From: Enterobacteriaceae bacterium LSJC7
GTDB taxonomy: Bacteria; Pseudomonadota; Gammaproteobacteria; Enterobacterales; Enterobacteriaceae
Direction: 5' to 3'
Assembly: GCA_000302695.1 (NCBI GenBank)
Contig: AMFN01000003.1
Location: 1 to 64,000, forward strand
DNA: 64,000 nt
The notes under the pieces are model-generated. The model saw only the letters and a list, made by a program, of their open reading frames with translations, was not told the origin of the DNA and ran no database searches. Made by a program: the position numbers and the translations under genes. Of the stretch, positions 44,332-52,876 are shown piece after piece. Positions within the stretch are counted from its first letter, which is position 1. The number at the start of each line of letters is the position of its first letter.

Positions 44332-44778
44332 TCAAATAGCAGACGCTGGATTTTCCTCGGCCGTGATAACCGGCGCAACGGTCAGCAATACATTAGCAAA
44401 CCGTCGAGTCTCGCCACTGGCAACAACCAGCATTGTTAACGGAGACTTTACCCGCGCATAAAAGGCTTCTCGTTCCAGATATTCCATTGGGCAGGCTGCG
44501 GGCAATAAGGCGCGGTATTCGCTGGCAATGGTATTTTGCACATCTTCCGGCCAGCCCATCATTGTCGCTTTCTCAACGTTAATCACCGCCAGAATTTTCT
44601 CCAGCAACACAGGCGCGGCAATAGTGCCGGGTGCCAGATTAAGCCAGATAATTTCCGCCTTTTCATACACATTACCGGCAAAGCCATAATTTGCATCAGC
44701 GATCAGGATCTGTGATTTATGGCCGCATTTTGCCAGTGCGCTCAGTAGCGGTGGATGGATAATGTCAGTTTTAATCAT
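44332..44778 (-). CDS. RbsD/FucU-family sugar mutarotase
   Basis: 148 residues from the ATG at 44778 (AGAGG before it). RbsD/FucU fold with the motifs IHPPLLSALAKCGHKSQILIADANYG (catalytic histidine region), EIIWLNLAPGT and EYRALLPAACPMEYLEREAFYARVK. Family members interconvert sugar anomers or pyranose and furanose forms. Last gene of a leftward LacI-controlled operon with a dehydrogenase and an MFS permease, so it probably prepares the imported sugar for the dehydrogenase. The sugar is not identified. Confidence 0.88.
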   Translation of the reverse strand: MIKTDIIHPPLLSALAKCGHKSQILIADANYGFAGNVYEKAEIIWLNLAPGTIAAPVLLEKILAVINVEKATMMGWPEDVQNTIASEYRALLPAACPMEYLEREAFYARVKSPLTMLVVASGETRRFANVLLTVAPVITAEENPASAI

Positions 44779-44808
44779 CAATAACCTCTTAATAGTCTCT
44801 GTGTCGCG

Positions 44809-45573
44809 CTACATCCGATAGACGCCGCCGTTAATATCAATCGTCGCCCCGGAAATAAAACCGTCATACTCAGAGGCCAGAAAAGTAATTGCCCGCGCAA
44901 CATCGTCGGGATTGCCCGCACGGGCAAGAGGGATCCCCCGCACCGTTTCTTCAGCGGAAGCCGCGCTGGTGTGACGTTCGTGAAAACGGGTGCCAAGAAT
45001 AAGCCCAGGCGCCACGGCATTAACGCGAATACCGTATTCGCCCAGTTCAGCGGCCAAAGAACGCGTCCAGGTCAGGATGGCACCTTTGGTGGTGGAATAA
45101 ACTAAAGAGCCGGAATGACCACCCGCGCGCCCGGCTAAAGAGGCAAGATTAATAATGCTGGCACCTTCGCAGGCGGCTTTCAGAAAGGGCAGTGCACTTT
45201 GTGTGACATTGAGCATGGTGGTCATATTGACATCAATAACCTTATGCCAGAACGCGGCGTCTATTTCACCTAACCATTTACGGCCCACAATACCGCCAAC
45301 GTTATTGACCAGAATATCAATACCACCGAGCAAGTCCGCCGCTTCAGTCACGCACAGTCTGGCATCTTCAATTGAGGTAAGATCGCCATAACAATAATCG
45401 GCTTTTTGCCCCAACGAGTGCGCCAGTGCTACCAGCGCTTTTGGGCCGTCTTCGCCGCTATGATAGTGAAGAAAAATATCGCAGCCCGCATGAATTAACC
45501 GGGTTGCTGTCGCTTTACCAATCCCTTGTTCCGCGCCGGTAATCAATACACGCTTACCCGCCAGATTGCCCAT
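44809..45573 (-). CDS. short-chain dehydrogenase/reductase
   Basis: 254 residues, a classical SDR: cofactor motif VLITGAEQGIGKATA (TGxxxGIG) at residues 10-21, DILVNNVGG near 84, catalytic serine in NLASLAGRAGG, and YSTTKGA (YxxxK). The C-terminus ATIDINGGVYRM is typical of sugar or alcohol dehydrogenases in this family. It lies between the mutarotase and MFS genes in one operon. The likely role is NAD(P)-dependent oxidation or reduction of the operon's sugar or sugar acid. Confidence 0.9.
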   Translation of the reverse strand: MGNLAGKRVLITGAEQGIGKATATRLIHAGCDIFLHYHSGEDGPKALVALAHSLGQKADYCYGDLTSIEDARLCVTEAADLLGGIDILVNNVGGIVGRKWLGEIDAAFWHKVIDVNMTTMLNVTQSALPFLKAACEGASIINLASLAGRAGGHSGSLVYSTTKGAILTWTRSLAAELGEYGIRVNAVAPGLILGTRFHERHTSAASAEETVRGIPLARAGNPDDVARAITFLASEYDGFISGATIDINGGVYRM

Positions 45574-45601
45574 AATAATGACCTCGTTTGATTAAATGAC
45601 A

Positions 45602-46909
45602 TCAGGAATGAATTACACCTTCGCGCTGCTTTGCGCAGTAGAAAATACACATTAAGCCGGTGAGCAGCAGGCTCAGCGCCAGAAACATCAGGCCGGGTAT
45701 ATTGCTGCTGCTGATATCTTTAAGTAACCCAACAACCCATGGCGCAACAAAACCGCCAATATTCCCAATACTGCTCACAACCGCTAAGCCTGCGGCAGCA
45801 GCACCGCCGTTTGAAATATTGGCAGGCATCGACAAAAAACAGGGGACTGCCGTATAGATCCCGATAGCGGCAATGCATAAAAACCCCAGCGCAAGCAGAA
45901 TGCTGTAGCTAAAGAAGACAACAGCCCCCGTCAGACCCACGGCCGCGATAACCATGCTAATACCGGCAAAAACAGCGATTTGCTTGCTTCTGGTGGCCCA
46001 CAGGCTCCACGGGTAAATCAACAGCGCCGCCAGACCATACGGGATAAATGCAAGCAAGCTGACCTGTAATATGTCGCCACCGGACAGGGCGGTGATAATG
46101 GACGGCAGCCACATTCCAAAGCCATAAATGCCGCACACCATGCCAAAATTAAGCAGCGCATATAGCAGGTATTTTTTGTTCTTTATTCCACTTAAAAAAT
46201 CAGCACGCGTAATTGCCGAACCAGACTTACTGCGCTCGGCTGATTCAATGAGCCAGGCTTTCTCTTCCATATCCAGATAGCCCACCTCTTTTGGTGAGTT
46301 CTTAATAATAAAAGGGATAATGAGTCCGATAATAATCGGCGGGAGGCCTTCAATAATAAATAACCACCGCCACGACTCAAGACCCAGCCAGTTGTTCTCA
46401 GGGTTGAGAATAAGCCCGGAAAGCGGAGAGCCGAGAGCGTTAGAGAGCGGCTGGACAATAATAAACAGCCCGAGAATTTTGGTACGGTACTTTTGGGGAA
46501 AGAATACCGTGAAATAATAAACGACGGAGGGAAAAAACCCGGCTTCACACACGCCAAGCATAAAGCGGCACATGTACAGTTCAAGCGGCGTTCGCACAAA
46601 CCCCAACAATGTGGCGAAAATGCCCCAGGTTATCAGAATGCGGGCAAACCAGACTCGTGGACCAAACTTAATCGTCCCGGCATTGCTGGGGATTTCAAAC
46701 AAAAAATAACCAATAAAGAAAATGCCTGAGGCAAAACCAAATGCCGATGCCGTCAGCCCCAGCCCATCCTCCAGAGCAATGGCTGCATAGGCCATATTAT
46801 TGCGGTCCAGGAAGGCCAGGAAATACAGCAGCACCATCAGAGGAACAATATTCCATGTGAGTTTTTTTATTGCACTGCGTTCTATTTCGTGCGGCGTTCT
46901 TTTAGTCAT
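45602..46909 (-). CDS. MFS permease, anion:cation symporter family
   Basis: 435 residues, twelve TM helices. The start KKLTWNIVPLMVLLYFLAFLDRNNMAYAAI and the block FLFEIPSNAGTIKFGPRVWFARILITWG are hallmarks of the ACS branch of MFS, which includes glucarate, hexuronate and phthalate transporters. ICEAGFFP-like VCEAGFFPSVVYYFTVFFPQKYR is also conserved. It should import a sugar acid or related anion by proton symport. First structural gene behind the LacI-type regulator, with operator-like AACGTT sites upstream. Confidence 0.88.
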   Translation of the reverse strand: MTKRTPHEIERSAIKKLTWNIVPLMVLLYFLAFLDRNNMAYAAIALEDGLGLTASAFGFASGIFFIGYFLFEIPSNAGTIKFGPRVWFARILITWGIFATLLGFVRTPLELYMCRFMLGVCEAGFFPSVVYYFTVFFPQKYRTKILGLFIIVQPLSNALGSPLSGLILNPENNWLGLESWRWLFIIEGLPPIIIGLIIPFIIKNSPKEVGYLDMEEKAWLIESAERSKSGSAITRADFLSGIKNKKYLLYALLNFGMVCGIYGFGMWLPSIITALSGGDILQVSLLAFIPYGLAALLIYPWSLWATRSKQIAVFAGISMVIAAVGLTGAVVFFSYSILLALGFLCIAAIGIYTAVPCFLSMPANISNGGAAAAGLAVVSSIGNIGGFVAPWVVGLLKDISSSNIPGLMFLALSLLLTGLMCIFYCAKQREGVIHS

Positions 46910-46920
46910 TATATTATTCC

Positions 46921-46932
46921 TGTAACGTTAAA
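46921..46932. promoter_or_regulatory. LacI-type operator before the MFS gene
   Basis: TGTAACGTTAAA, a nearly symmetric AACGTT-centred site (5 of 6 positions paired), 12-23 bp upstream of the MFS start. A further AACGTT core lies near 46983. It resembles the site before the LacI gene. Confidence 0.55.
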
Positions 46933-47131
46933 CAGAATGACAGGGCGGGGGTTCCCGCCGGGTTGCTGGCAGAGATGTAAAAACGTTAATCCTCAGTGAA
47001 ATAGCAGAATAAAAATAATGCTGTTATTAACGACCCGGATAACCCGCAACAGAGATAAAAAGAGGAGTAGCGCTGTGGTTTACAGCGCTGAGAGTGGTAC
47101 ATGACGCCCCCATAAATACCCCTGTAAAAAA

Positions 47132-48181
47132 TTACCAGCTGTCGCTTTTCCTCACCGACTGGCGGCTGATTAGCGCAGGGGCAAATAAAAACTCTTCGGG
47201 TAGCAACTGCGGGTTATCAATACGCTGTAAAAGCCGCGCTATCATTAGCGGCGCCATTTTATCCAATGGCGGCATGACCGAACTCATTGGCGGGTAGGTC
47301 AGCTTTGACAGGGGAATGTTATCTATCCCGATGACGGAGATTTCATCAGGTACTCCTACACCCGCATCGCGTAATCCTGCCAGTAGTCCCACGCCCACCG
47401 CATCGTTAATGGCAACAATCCCATCCGGGCGTGGCGATATGTTGAGAATGCGCCCGGCAAGGGTATAGCCCAGGTCTGTCATTTCCGTATCCCCATAACC
47501 ACCGTGTGCTTTCTCTTCAATAATACGTTGAGCGACCGGGAATTGATGGTTACGTACTACCGTCTGAAAACCATCAATTTTATGGCTGCGGCTCATGGTC
47601 AGACCCGCTTCCGTTGCCAGAACAATATTTTTGCAGCCGCGTTCAATAAGGTGCGATGCCGCGATGCGCCCAGCCTCAACGTTATCCATCGAAACACTGT
47701 CAAACTGCCGAAACTCGTTATCAATATTACAGGCCAGCCGGTTGTCATAATTAATAATGACCATCCCCTGTCTGGCCGCTTTCAAAAAATGCATTTTTCG
47801 GATATCACTGGCGGCAACGATAATGCCACGCACGCCGTGGGCAAACATATCTTCAATAAAAGCGCGCTCTTCGTCTTCCTGGCGGTAGGTATTACCCAAC
47901 AGCACCCGATAGTTGTACGCCCTGGCCGCTAAATCCACCTCGCGGGCAAGGGCCGAGAAACTTGGATTAACGATTGACGGGACCAGCAAGCCGAACATGC
48001 GGACATGGCCAGTTTTAAGCTGCTGTGCAATGCGACTGGGCTGGTAGTTCAGCGTATTCATTGCCTGTTCAATACGCTCCCGGGTAGCCGGACTCATCTG
48101 GTCGAGGCGGCCATTGAGCACATTAGAGACGCTGCTGACGGATACGCCTGCGAGCGTGGCGACATCGCGAATGTTTGCCAT
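47132..48181 (-). CDS. LacI-family transcriptional repressor
   Basis: 349 residues from ATG 48181; GGAGA lies 8 nt before it, whereas the ATG at 48190 has no room for a ribosome site. N-terminal HTH and hinge: ANIRDVATLAGVSVSSVSNVLNGRLDQMSPATRERIEQA. The rest is a periplasmic-binding-protein-like effector domain (GLLVPSIVNPSFSALAREVD, GIIVAASDI, DGIVAINDAVGVGLLAGLRDAGVGVPDEISVIGIDN). It heads the leftward operon with MFS, SDR and mutarotase genes and probably represses them until the substrate binds. A matching palindrome lies before its own start. Confidence 0.92.
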   Translation of the reverse strand: MANIRDVATLAGVSVSSVSNVLNGRLDQMSPATRERIEQAMNTLNYQPSRIAQQLKTGHVRMFGLLVPSIVNPSFSALAREVDLAARAYNYRVLLGNTYRQEDEERAFIEDMFAHGVRGIIVAASDIRKMHFLKAARQGMVIINYDNRLACNIDNEFRQFDSVSMDNVEAGRIAASHLIERGCKNIVLATEAGLTMSRSHKIDGFQTVVRNHQFPVAQRIIEEKAHGGYGDTEMTDLGYTLAGRILNISPRPDGIVAINDAVGVGLLAGLRDAGVGVPDEISVIGIDNIPLSKLTYPPMSSVMPPLDKMAPLMIARLLQRIDNPQLLPEEFLFAPALISRQSVRKSDSW

Positions 48182-48251
48182 TGTCGGCATCTCCTGACTG
48201 GCGGCGGGTGTGAAAGTGAAGCCCCCAACCGGGCTAACTGTATCGTTTTAG

Positions 48252-48263
48252 TGAAACGTTACA
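48252..48263. promoter_or_regulatory. LacI-type operator before lacI-like gene
   Basis: TGAAACGTTACA, symmetric around the central CG at 5 of 6 positions, 71-82 bp upstream of the repressor start. The shared AACGTT core with 46921 supports autoregulation. Confidence 0.55.
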
Positions 48264-48651
48264 GACAAATGTATTGGGCAACTATTGTCTGTGCAAGCCA
48301 TCAGCGGGGGCTTGATGCGGTGAGTGTGTCAATTTGTGAAAGCTATCAAGCATGGCGGGGGGAGGTAACTAAACACACAGAACAGATCGCCGGTGTTTAG
48401 ACGAGGTGTTTAGTAAGATAAAAAATGAATCACGGCTGACAAATGAGCAAATATGTCGCGAAGCGGCGATAAAAAGGAACAATAACCACACCAAAAGGCA
48501 AATTTACCACATTTACTGCGACATTCGCCCGGACGTAAATGACCCTGGGTGCTGCGCTGAAGCCCGATGACCGTTCCTTGTCTGGCCGCTTTCGCTCACT
48601 GTCATAATGCCAGTCCTCAGAGCAACGTTGTCTATGGGGTGAAACGCAGAT
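48264..48651. other. intergenic region
   Basis: Roughly 390 bp between the LacI-type gene and the phosphoribosyltransferase gene. It contains no strong hairpin, no convincing small gene and no repeat that I could recognise. Confidence 0.3.
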
Positions 48652-49170
48652 TTAGCGTTTTAACCTCGCGACAAAGGGCAGGTTGCGGTATTTGTTCTGC
48701 CACGGCATGCCATAGCCAATCAGTAGATCGTCATTAACCATCTCACAGGCGTAATACTGTTTAACCGGAATATCCACGCGTCCCGGCTTAACAAACAAGA
48801 CGGCAACCGAGATAGATGTTGGCGCAAAGTTTTCGCCCAGGTATGCCACCAGGCGTTTCATCGTGCCGCCAGACTCAATCGCGTCATCAATAAGAATGAC
48901 GTGCCGATCGCGGATATCAATATTGTTATGAAAAACAATGGTGGAGGTATTGTTCCTGTCGCCTGGAGTGTGAGGACAGGAAATATAATCCATGGCAATA
49001 TCAAAAGTGAGTTGGCGGGTGAGATCAGCGGTGTAAAGTATCCCGCCAGGCACCACCGTAATGATAACCGCCTCATCGAAATCCTGATTAAGTTGCGCGG
49101 CGACCTTTGCAACACCCTGTGCAATGGCAGCCTTATCAAGGATGATTTCCCCAACATGTTCATTTTTCAT
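48652..49170 (-). CDS. hypoxanthine/purine phosphoribosyltransferase family protein
   Basis: 172 residues of the type I PRTase fold. The PRPP-binding loop is HVILIDDAIESGGTMKRLVAYL (DDxxxxGxT) near residues 95-115. The N-terminal loop TVVPGGILYTADLTRQL and C-terminal KQYYACEMVNDDLLIGYGMPWQNKYRNLPF resemble HPRT enzymes. It would convert a purine base and PRPP into a nucleotide. It differs from a standard E. coli Hpt, so a second, possibly specialised, PRTase is likely. No operon partner; gaps exceed 280 bp on both sides. Confidence 0.85.
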   Translation of the reverse strand: MKNEHVGEIILDKAAIAQGVAKVAAQLNQDFDEAVIITVVPGGILYTADLTRQLTFDIAMDYISCPHTPGDRNNTSTIVFHNNIDIRDRHVILIDDAIESGGTMKRLVAYLGENFAPTSISVAVLFVKPGRVDIPVKQYYACEMVNDDLLIGYGMPWQNKYRNLPFVARLKR

Positions 49171-49406
49171 TATCTAAGACTCTTTGTGTTTAACCTGAAC
49201 GTCAGCAATAGCACACCACAAAACCTATTGCGCTCCAGAGTATGCACAATCCCCCTGAAAAAAAAGCGAAAGATGTGTGTTCTGAGATGACGTAACACAA
49301 GAGGAGAAGATGAACGAGGTTTGTGAACATATGGCGCGTTATAGCGATTAACCGCCGTTGTCAGGGAAAGGTCTTTTTACGCCAGCGTATTGCCATCCCA
49401 GTGAAA

Positions 49407-49441
49407 GGCCAGTGGAGCACGCTGCGCTGCTCTCACTGGCC
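49407..49441 (-). terminator. hairpin after ariR
   Basis: GGCCAGTG (49407-49414) and CACTGGCC (49434-49441) form a perfect 8-bp stem, extended by AGCA/TGCT pairing inside, 18 bp downstream of the ariR stop. There is a short TTTC after it on the minus strand, so it is a plausible but weak terminator. Confidence 0.5.
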
Positions 49442-49458
49442 CGGCGCAATCAGGTGAC

Positions 49459-49737
49459 TTAAATATCGTCCATGGTATAGCTGACCACAATTTCGAGCGT
49501 CTGGCGGATAACGTCTGCCATGACCACATCATCCGTCGTTTCCAGTGCTTTTACTAACCACAGAATAATGGCTTTATGGGAGATATACTTCTCAGAAACG
49601 AGAATGGTATTAATCGCGAGCTGCAATACCGCGAACTCTTCAACAAACCTGTCACCCGAGTTGCGGAAATATTCCAACAGGCCGGAGTCAGGCAGCATGG
49701 CATGGAGATTGGATTGTTGAAACATAACCTGGTTCAT
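49459..49737 (-). CDS. ariR: AriR/YmgB-family biofilm and acid-resistance regulator
   Basis: 92 residues with the family core SGLLEYFRNSGDRFVEEFAVLQLAINTIL and the C-terminus HKAIILWLVKALETTDDVVMADVIRQTLEIVVSYTMDDI, which lines up with E. coli AriR (YmgB) along most of its length. The E. coli protein is a small helical dimer that reduces biofilm and supports acid survival, and it acts within the Rcs pathway controlled by BluR. Third gene of the ycgZ-ymgA-ariR operon. The E. coli fourth gene, ymgC, is absent. Confidence 0.9.
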   Translation of the reverse strand: MNQVMFQQSNLHAMLPDSGLLEYFRNSGDRFVEEFAVLQLAINTILVSEKYISHKAIILWLVKALETTDDVVMADVIRQTLEIVVSYTMDDI

Positions 49738-49774
49738 TGGCTTTCACCCTTATAGTGATTTTTACCGTAATCTG

Positions 49775-50074
49775 TCAGTGTTTGCGGGAAATAGCGGAAC
49801 GTGCTGCGCCAGGCAGGGCCGACACATTATCCGTATTGCTGTGCGGTGCGTTAGCCACTGCACCCTTACGCGGCGTCCCGTTCTCACGAGCGCTGATTTC
49901 AACAATGATGCTTTTTAACGCTTCTCGTCGCGGGACATTGGTTTCCTGCGCCAGCATCGCGCGCAGCCTGGAAATCAGCGCTCGGGTTGTTACAGGACTC
50001 TTACCTCGTAAAAGGAACAGTACCGCCTCACCAATCAGTACATCTGTCAGTTGTTCATTCTCACTACTGTTCAT
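49775..50074 (-). CDS. ymgA: YmgA-like connector protein
   Basis: 99 residues. The N-terminal part (SSENEQLTDVLIGEAVLFLLRGKSPVTTRALISRLRAML) and central RREALKSIIVEIS follow E. coli YmgA, while the C-terminal 35 residues are polar and variable. In E. coli, YmgA and AriR raise Rcs phosphorelay output and thus colanic acid when BluF relieves BluR. It is located between ycgZ and ariR with 37 and 73 bp gaps, so co-transcription is expected. Confidence 0.85.
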   Translation of the reverse strand: MNSSENEQLTDVLIGEAVLFLLRGKSPVTTRALISRLRAMLAQETNVPRREALKSIIVEISARENGTPRKGAVANAPHSNTDNVSALPGAARSAISRKH

Positions 50075-50147
50075 AGCAACATCTCTGCTGGCCCGCAGCC
50101 TGGCGGGTTTGCCCTCTGGGAGGCCAGTTTAATGGTTTACGCAATTC

Positions 50148-50387
50148 TCAACGCTCAAACAGTAAACCAATCAAGTCATGGTAATGACGTTCCTCTTGCG
50201 GGTCAGATGCGCGCTCCATGCGGTGCAATAATTTTGTACAAATCGCTTTGCGGCTAAGCGAGCGTCCATCGCGCAGAATATCCAGCGCAATCTCACCTAA
50301 CGTTGCCTGCTGTGAAGGCAGGCTGGCTTTACTGAAATAACGGGTAATGGCACCTGAGGCATCCTGAATGTAAGCGTTCTGTTGCAT
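50148..50387 (-). CDS. ycgZ: YcgZ, small BluR-regulated connector protein
   Basis: 79 residues, close to E. coli YcgZ over its whole length: DASGAITRYFSKASLPSQQATLGEIALDILRDGRSLSRKAICTKLLHRME and the end HYHDLIGLLFER. GGAGTG precedes the ATG. First gene of the operon divergent from bluF; the upstream gap holds the paired TTGTACA sites bound, by inference, by BluR. Confidence 0.92.
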   Translation of the reverse strand: MQQNAYIQDASGAITRYFSKASLPSQQATLGEIALDILRDGRSLSRKAICTKLLHRMERASDPQEERHYHDLIGLLFER

Positions 50388-50703
50388 ATGTCACTCCAGT
50401 TAATTAACAACCAGTAAAGATGACATTAAACCTATACAATAAAACCAAACTTGTACAGATTAAATTGTACAAATAGTTAACCTTACATTTTATGCTTAAT
50501 TTTCATTGCAATAGCAGAACACCCACTTGCTACAGCATATCGAACTTGTGCATATGTACAGTTTTTTTCGCCCAAATTTAGCGGGTGGTGAACATTTCAC
50601 ATTATGTAATGGTGAAATATTTGTTAATTTCCCAAGGGGTTGCGAGACGTTATGGCCTGTATCTGCTAAGGTGGCAACACAATCTTCTGCGTTCGGAATT
50701 TTC
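50388..50703. other. 316-bp ycgZ-bluF divergent promoter region
   Basis: AT-rich control region with the TTGTACA operator pair at 50451-50472, about 64 bp before ycgZ. The rest, up to the bluF ATG at 50704, is an open frame in phase with bluF, but it has no BLUF homology and is not translated in the family. Confidence 0.6.
50451..50472. promoter_or_regulatory. BluR operator before ycgZ
   Basis: TTGTACAG, 6 bp, TTGTACAA. The same pair occurs upstream of bluR with an 11-bp spacer. MerR-family repressors bind such symmetric sites, and E. coli BluR represses ycgZ. Confidence 0.7.
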
Positions 50704-51930
50704 ATGCTCACCACACTGATTTACCGCAGCCATATCTGTGACGATGTACCGATTAAAACGCTGGAGGAGATGGTTGCCGTAGCCAGCCAGCGTAACCAGC
50801 AGATGGACGTGACGGGCATTCTGCTTTTCAACGGCAGGCATTTTTTCCAGTTGCTGGAAGGGCCAGAAGAGGGCGTAACCGCCATCTTCAAACAGATAAC
50901 TGAAGACCGCCGCCACTTTAACATTGTGGAATTACTGTATGATTATGCGCCTGCGCGGCGTTTTGGTAAGGTCGGCATGGAGCTTTTTGACCTGCGCGAG
51001 CATAGCAGTGAGACGCTACTGCAGCTCGTACTGGAAAAGGGCACCACCAAATATCAGCTCACCTATAATGACCGGGCGCTACAGCACTTGCGCTCTTTTG
51101 TTGAGAGCCGCAACAAAGATAATTACTACGAAATTCCACCGGACGATCGCTGGAATTTTGTTGCCGACCCCAACTCCCCAGAGCATGTCCTCACCGAAGA
51201 TAGCCGCTGCGCCTACACTTTTGCCTTTCAGCCCATTATTGACCCGCTCGCCCGCGAGATTGTTTCGCTGGAGGCGTTACTGCGAACACGCGACGCCTCA
51301 CCCGCGCCCGTCTATTTTTCGACGCTGGCAGACAGTGATATCTACCGCGCTGATCTGGAAAGTAAGAAAGTCGCCTTTGCGATGGCCGGTCAACTCAATC
51401 TCAAAGAGAAGATGCTTTCTGTTAATCTGCTGCCCATGACGCTGGTGAACATTCCTGACGCCGTGCATTTTCTGGTGCAGGAAATTGAGGCCAGTGGACT
51501 GGTACCAGAGCAGGTCACGGTGGAGTTTACTGAACGTGAAATTATCTCGCGCCTGGATGCCTTTACCGATGCCGTCAGACAACTGAAAGCCGCAGGCATC
51601 AGTGTGGCAATTGAGCACTTCGGTGCCGGTTTTGCCGGGCTTTCACTGCTGGCGCAGTTCCAGCCGGACAAAATTAAAATCAATCGCGACCTTATCGGGG
51701 ATGTACATAAAAGCGGTCCGCGGCAGGCCATCATTGAGGCCATCGTTCAGTGCTGCGCCTCGCTCGAAATTTCGATAACTGCAGTTGGCGTCGAAAAACC
51801 CCAGGAGTGGATGTGGCTTGAGTCTGCCGGTATCTCACATTTCCAGGGCCATCTTTTTGCCAGGCCTGGCCTTGGTAAAATTCCCGCCGTTGCATGGCCA
51901 GAAAGAAAAGGCGAGCACCTGCTGTTTTAA
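50704..51930 (+). CDS. bluF: BluF: blue-light sensor with degenerate EAL domain
   Basis: 408 residues from ATG 50704, where E. coli BluF also starts (MLTTLIYRSHI). The BLUF domain (1-95) keeps the flavin-binding Tyr7, Asn31 and Gln49. The EAL domain (about 160-400) has an intact EALLR, but the usual DDFGTG is EHFGAG and the NxS motif is VNLLPM, so two metal-binding aspartates are missing and phosphodiesterase activity is unlikely. In E. coli, light-excited BluF binds the repressor BluR and releases it from DNA. It is divergent from ycgZ and followed by bluR. Confidence 0.95.
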   Translation: MLTTLIYRSHICDDVPIKTLEEMVAVASQRNQQMDVTGILLFNGRHFFQLLEGPEEGVTAIFKQITEDRRHFNIVELLYDYAPARRFGKVGMELFDLREHSSETLLQLVLEKGTTKYQLTYNDRALQHLRSFVESRNKDNYYEIPPDDRWNFVADPNSPEHVLTEDSRCAYTFAFQPIIDPLAREIVSLEALLRTRDASPAPVYFSTLADSDIYRADLESKKVAFAMAGQLNLKEKMLSVNLLPMTLVNIPDAVHFLVQEIEASGLVPEQVTVEFTEREIISRLDAFTDAVRQLKAAGISVAIEHFGAGFAGLSLLAQFQPDKIKINRDLIGDVHKSGPRQAIIEAIVQCCASLEISITAVGVEKPQEWMWLESAGISHFQGHLFARPGLGKIPAVAWPERKGEHLLF

Positions 51931-51971
51931 GACTTATTAAAACCACCTGCCGGTATTCTGTGACGACTGTG

Positions 51972-51998
51972 TTGTACAGTAACAAACAATTTGTACAA
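51972..51998. promoter_or_regulatory. BluR operator before bluR
   Basis: TTGTACAG (51972-51979) and TTGTACAA (51991-51998), 58-84 bp before the bluR ATG. It shares both half-sites with the ycgZ operator, so BluR probably limits its own synthesis. Confidence 0.65.
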
Positions 51999-52055
51999 GT
52001 TACCTGAATTCGCTAACGTACACTTAAGTGGTGCAGGTGAACGAATGAGGGAGCT

Positions 52056-52787
52056 ATGGCCTTTTACAGTATTGGCGAAGTCGCTGAGCGATGCGGAATC
52101 AACCCCGTGACACTCCGGGCGTGGCAGCGACGCTATGGACTGCTCAAGCCGCAACGCAGTGAAGGTGGGCACCGACAGTTTGATGAAGACGATATCCGGC
52201 GCATTGAAGAGATCAAGCGCTGGATGGAAAGCGGTGTTTCGGTTGGCAAAGTCAAAGCGTTGCTTGAGCAAAAAATGGTCGCTGTGCATGACGGCTGGAG
52301 CGTGTATCAGGAAGAGTTAATGGCCGTATTGCGCCACGCCAGTTCGGAAAAACTGCGTGTAAAAATCGCCACCCTGGGCCAACAACACCCCATTGATACG
52401 CTTATTGATAATATTATTTTACCGGCACGCCAGCGGCTGAGCCTCGAACAAAACACAGCCCGCACGATATGCAGTTTTCTTGATGGCGTGCTGATGGAGT
52501 TTGCGGTACTCAGTCTGCGTGCAGCCAGAAGGCTGGAGGCGAATGCCGCACTTCTGATGAGCTGGGGCAACAGCGATCGCATGCGCCTGTGGCTCGAAGG
52601 CTGGCGTTTGTCAGCACACGGCAAACATATCGACGTGCTTGCAGAACCACTGGATCCACCGCGCCCGGAACTTTTTCCGGGTCAGCAGCTTCTGGTATGG
52701 ACAGGGAAAGCGCTCTCGCGCCGCCAGCAGGAGCAACTCGACAACTGGCGCGAGCAAGGTTACACCGTCACGTTCTATCAGCCCTGA
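52056..52787 (+). CDS. bluR: BluR: MerR-like repressor antagonised by BluF
   Basis: 243 residues. N-terminal MerR HTH and wing: [56 protein letters not shown]. The C-terminal 165 residues form the BluR-type effector-like domain that contacts BluF; there is no B12 or thiol-metal motif, as in E. coli. It should repress ycgZ-ymgA-ariR in the dark or at high temperature. Gene order matches E. coli. Confidence 0.93.
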   Translation: MAFYSIGEVAERCGINPVTLRAWQRRYGLLKPQRSEGGHRQFDEDDIRRIEEIKRWMESGVSVGKVKALLEQKMVAVHDGWSVYQEELMAVLRHASSEKLRVKIATLGQQHPIDTLIDNIILPARQRLSLEQNTARTICSFLDGVLMEFAVLSLRAARRLEANAALLMSWGNSDRMRLWLEGWRLSAHGKHIDVLAEPLDPPRPELFPGQQLLVWTGKALSRRQQEQLDNWREQGYTVTFYQP

Positions 52788-52843
52788 ATTTTTCTCTGCC
52801 AGGGCGGTAACGCTTAAAAGAATTGGCATACGCCTGAATAGTG

Positions 52844-52865
52844 GCGCCCGGCATGCGCCGGGCGC
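52844..52865. terminator. GC-rich hairpin between bluR and iutA
   Basis: GCGCCCGGC and GCCGGGCGC form a perfect 9-bp stem with a 4-nt loop between convergent genes. It lacks a U-tract, so it is a weak terminator or an mRNA-end stabiliser. Confidence 0.5.
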
Positions 52866-52876
52866 ATGCATTTACA

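Noticed and set aside
50527-50703. 59-codon N-terminal extension of bluF
   Set aside because: The BLUF family begins at MLTTLIYRS (50704). The extension has no homology to it and overlaps the divergent promoter region.
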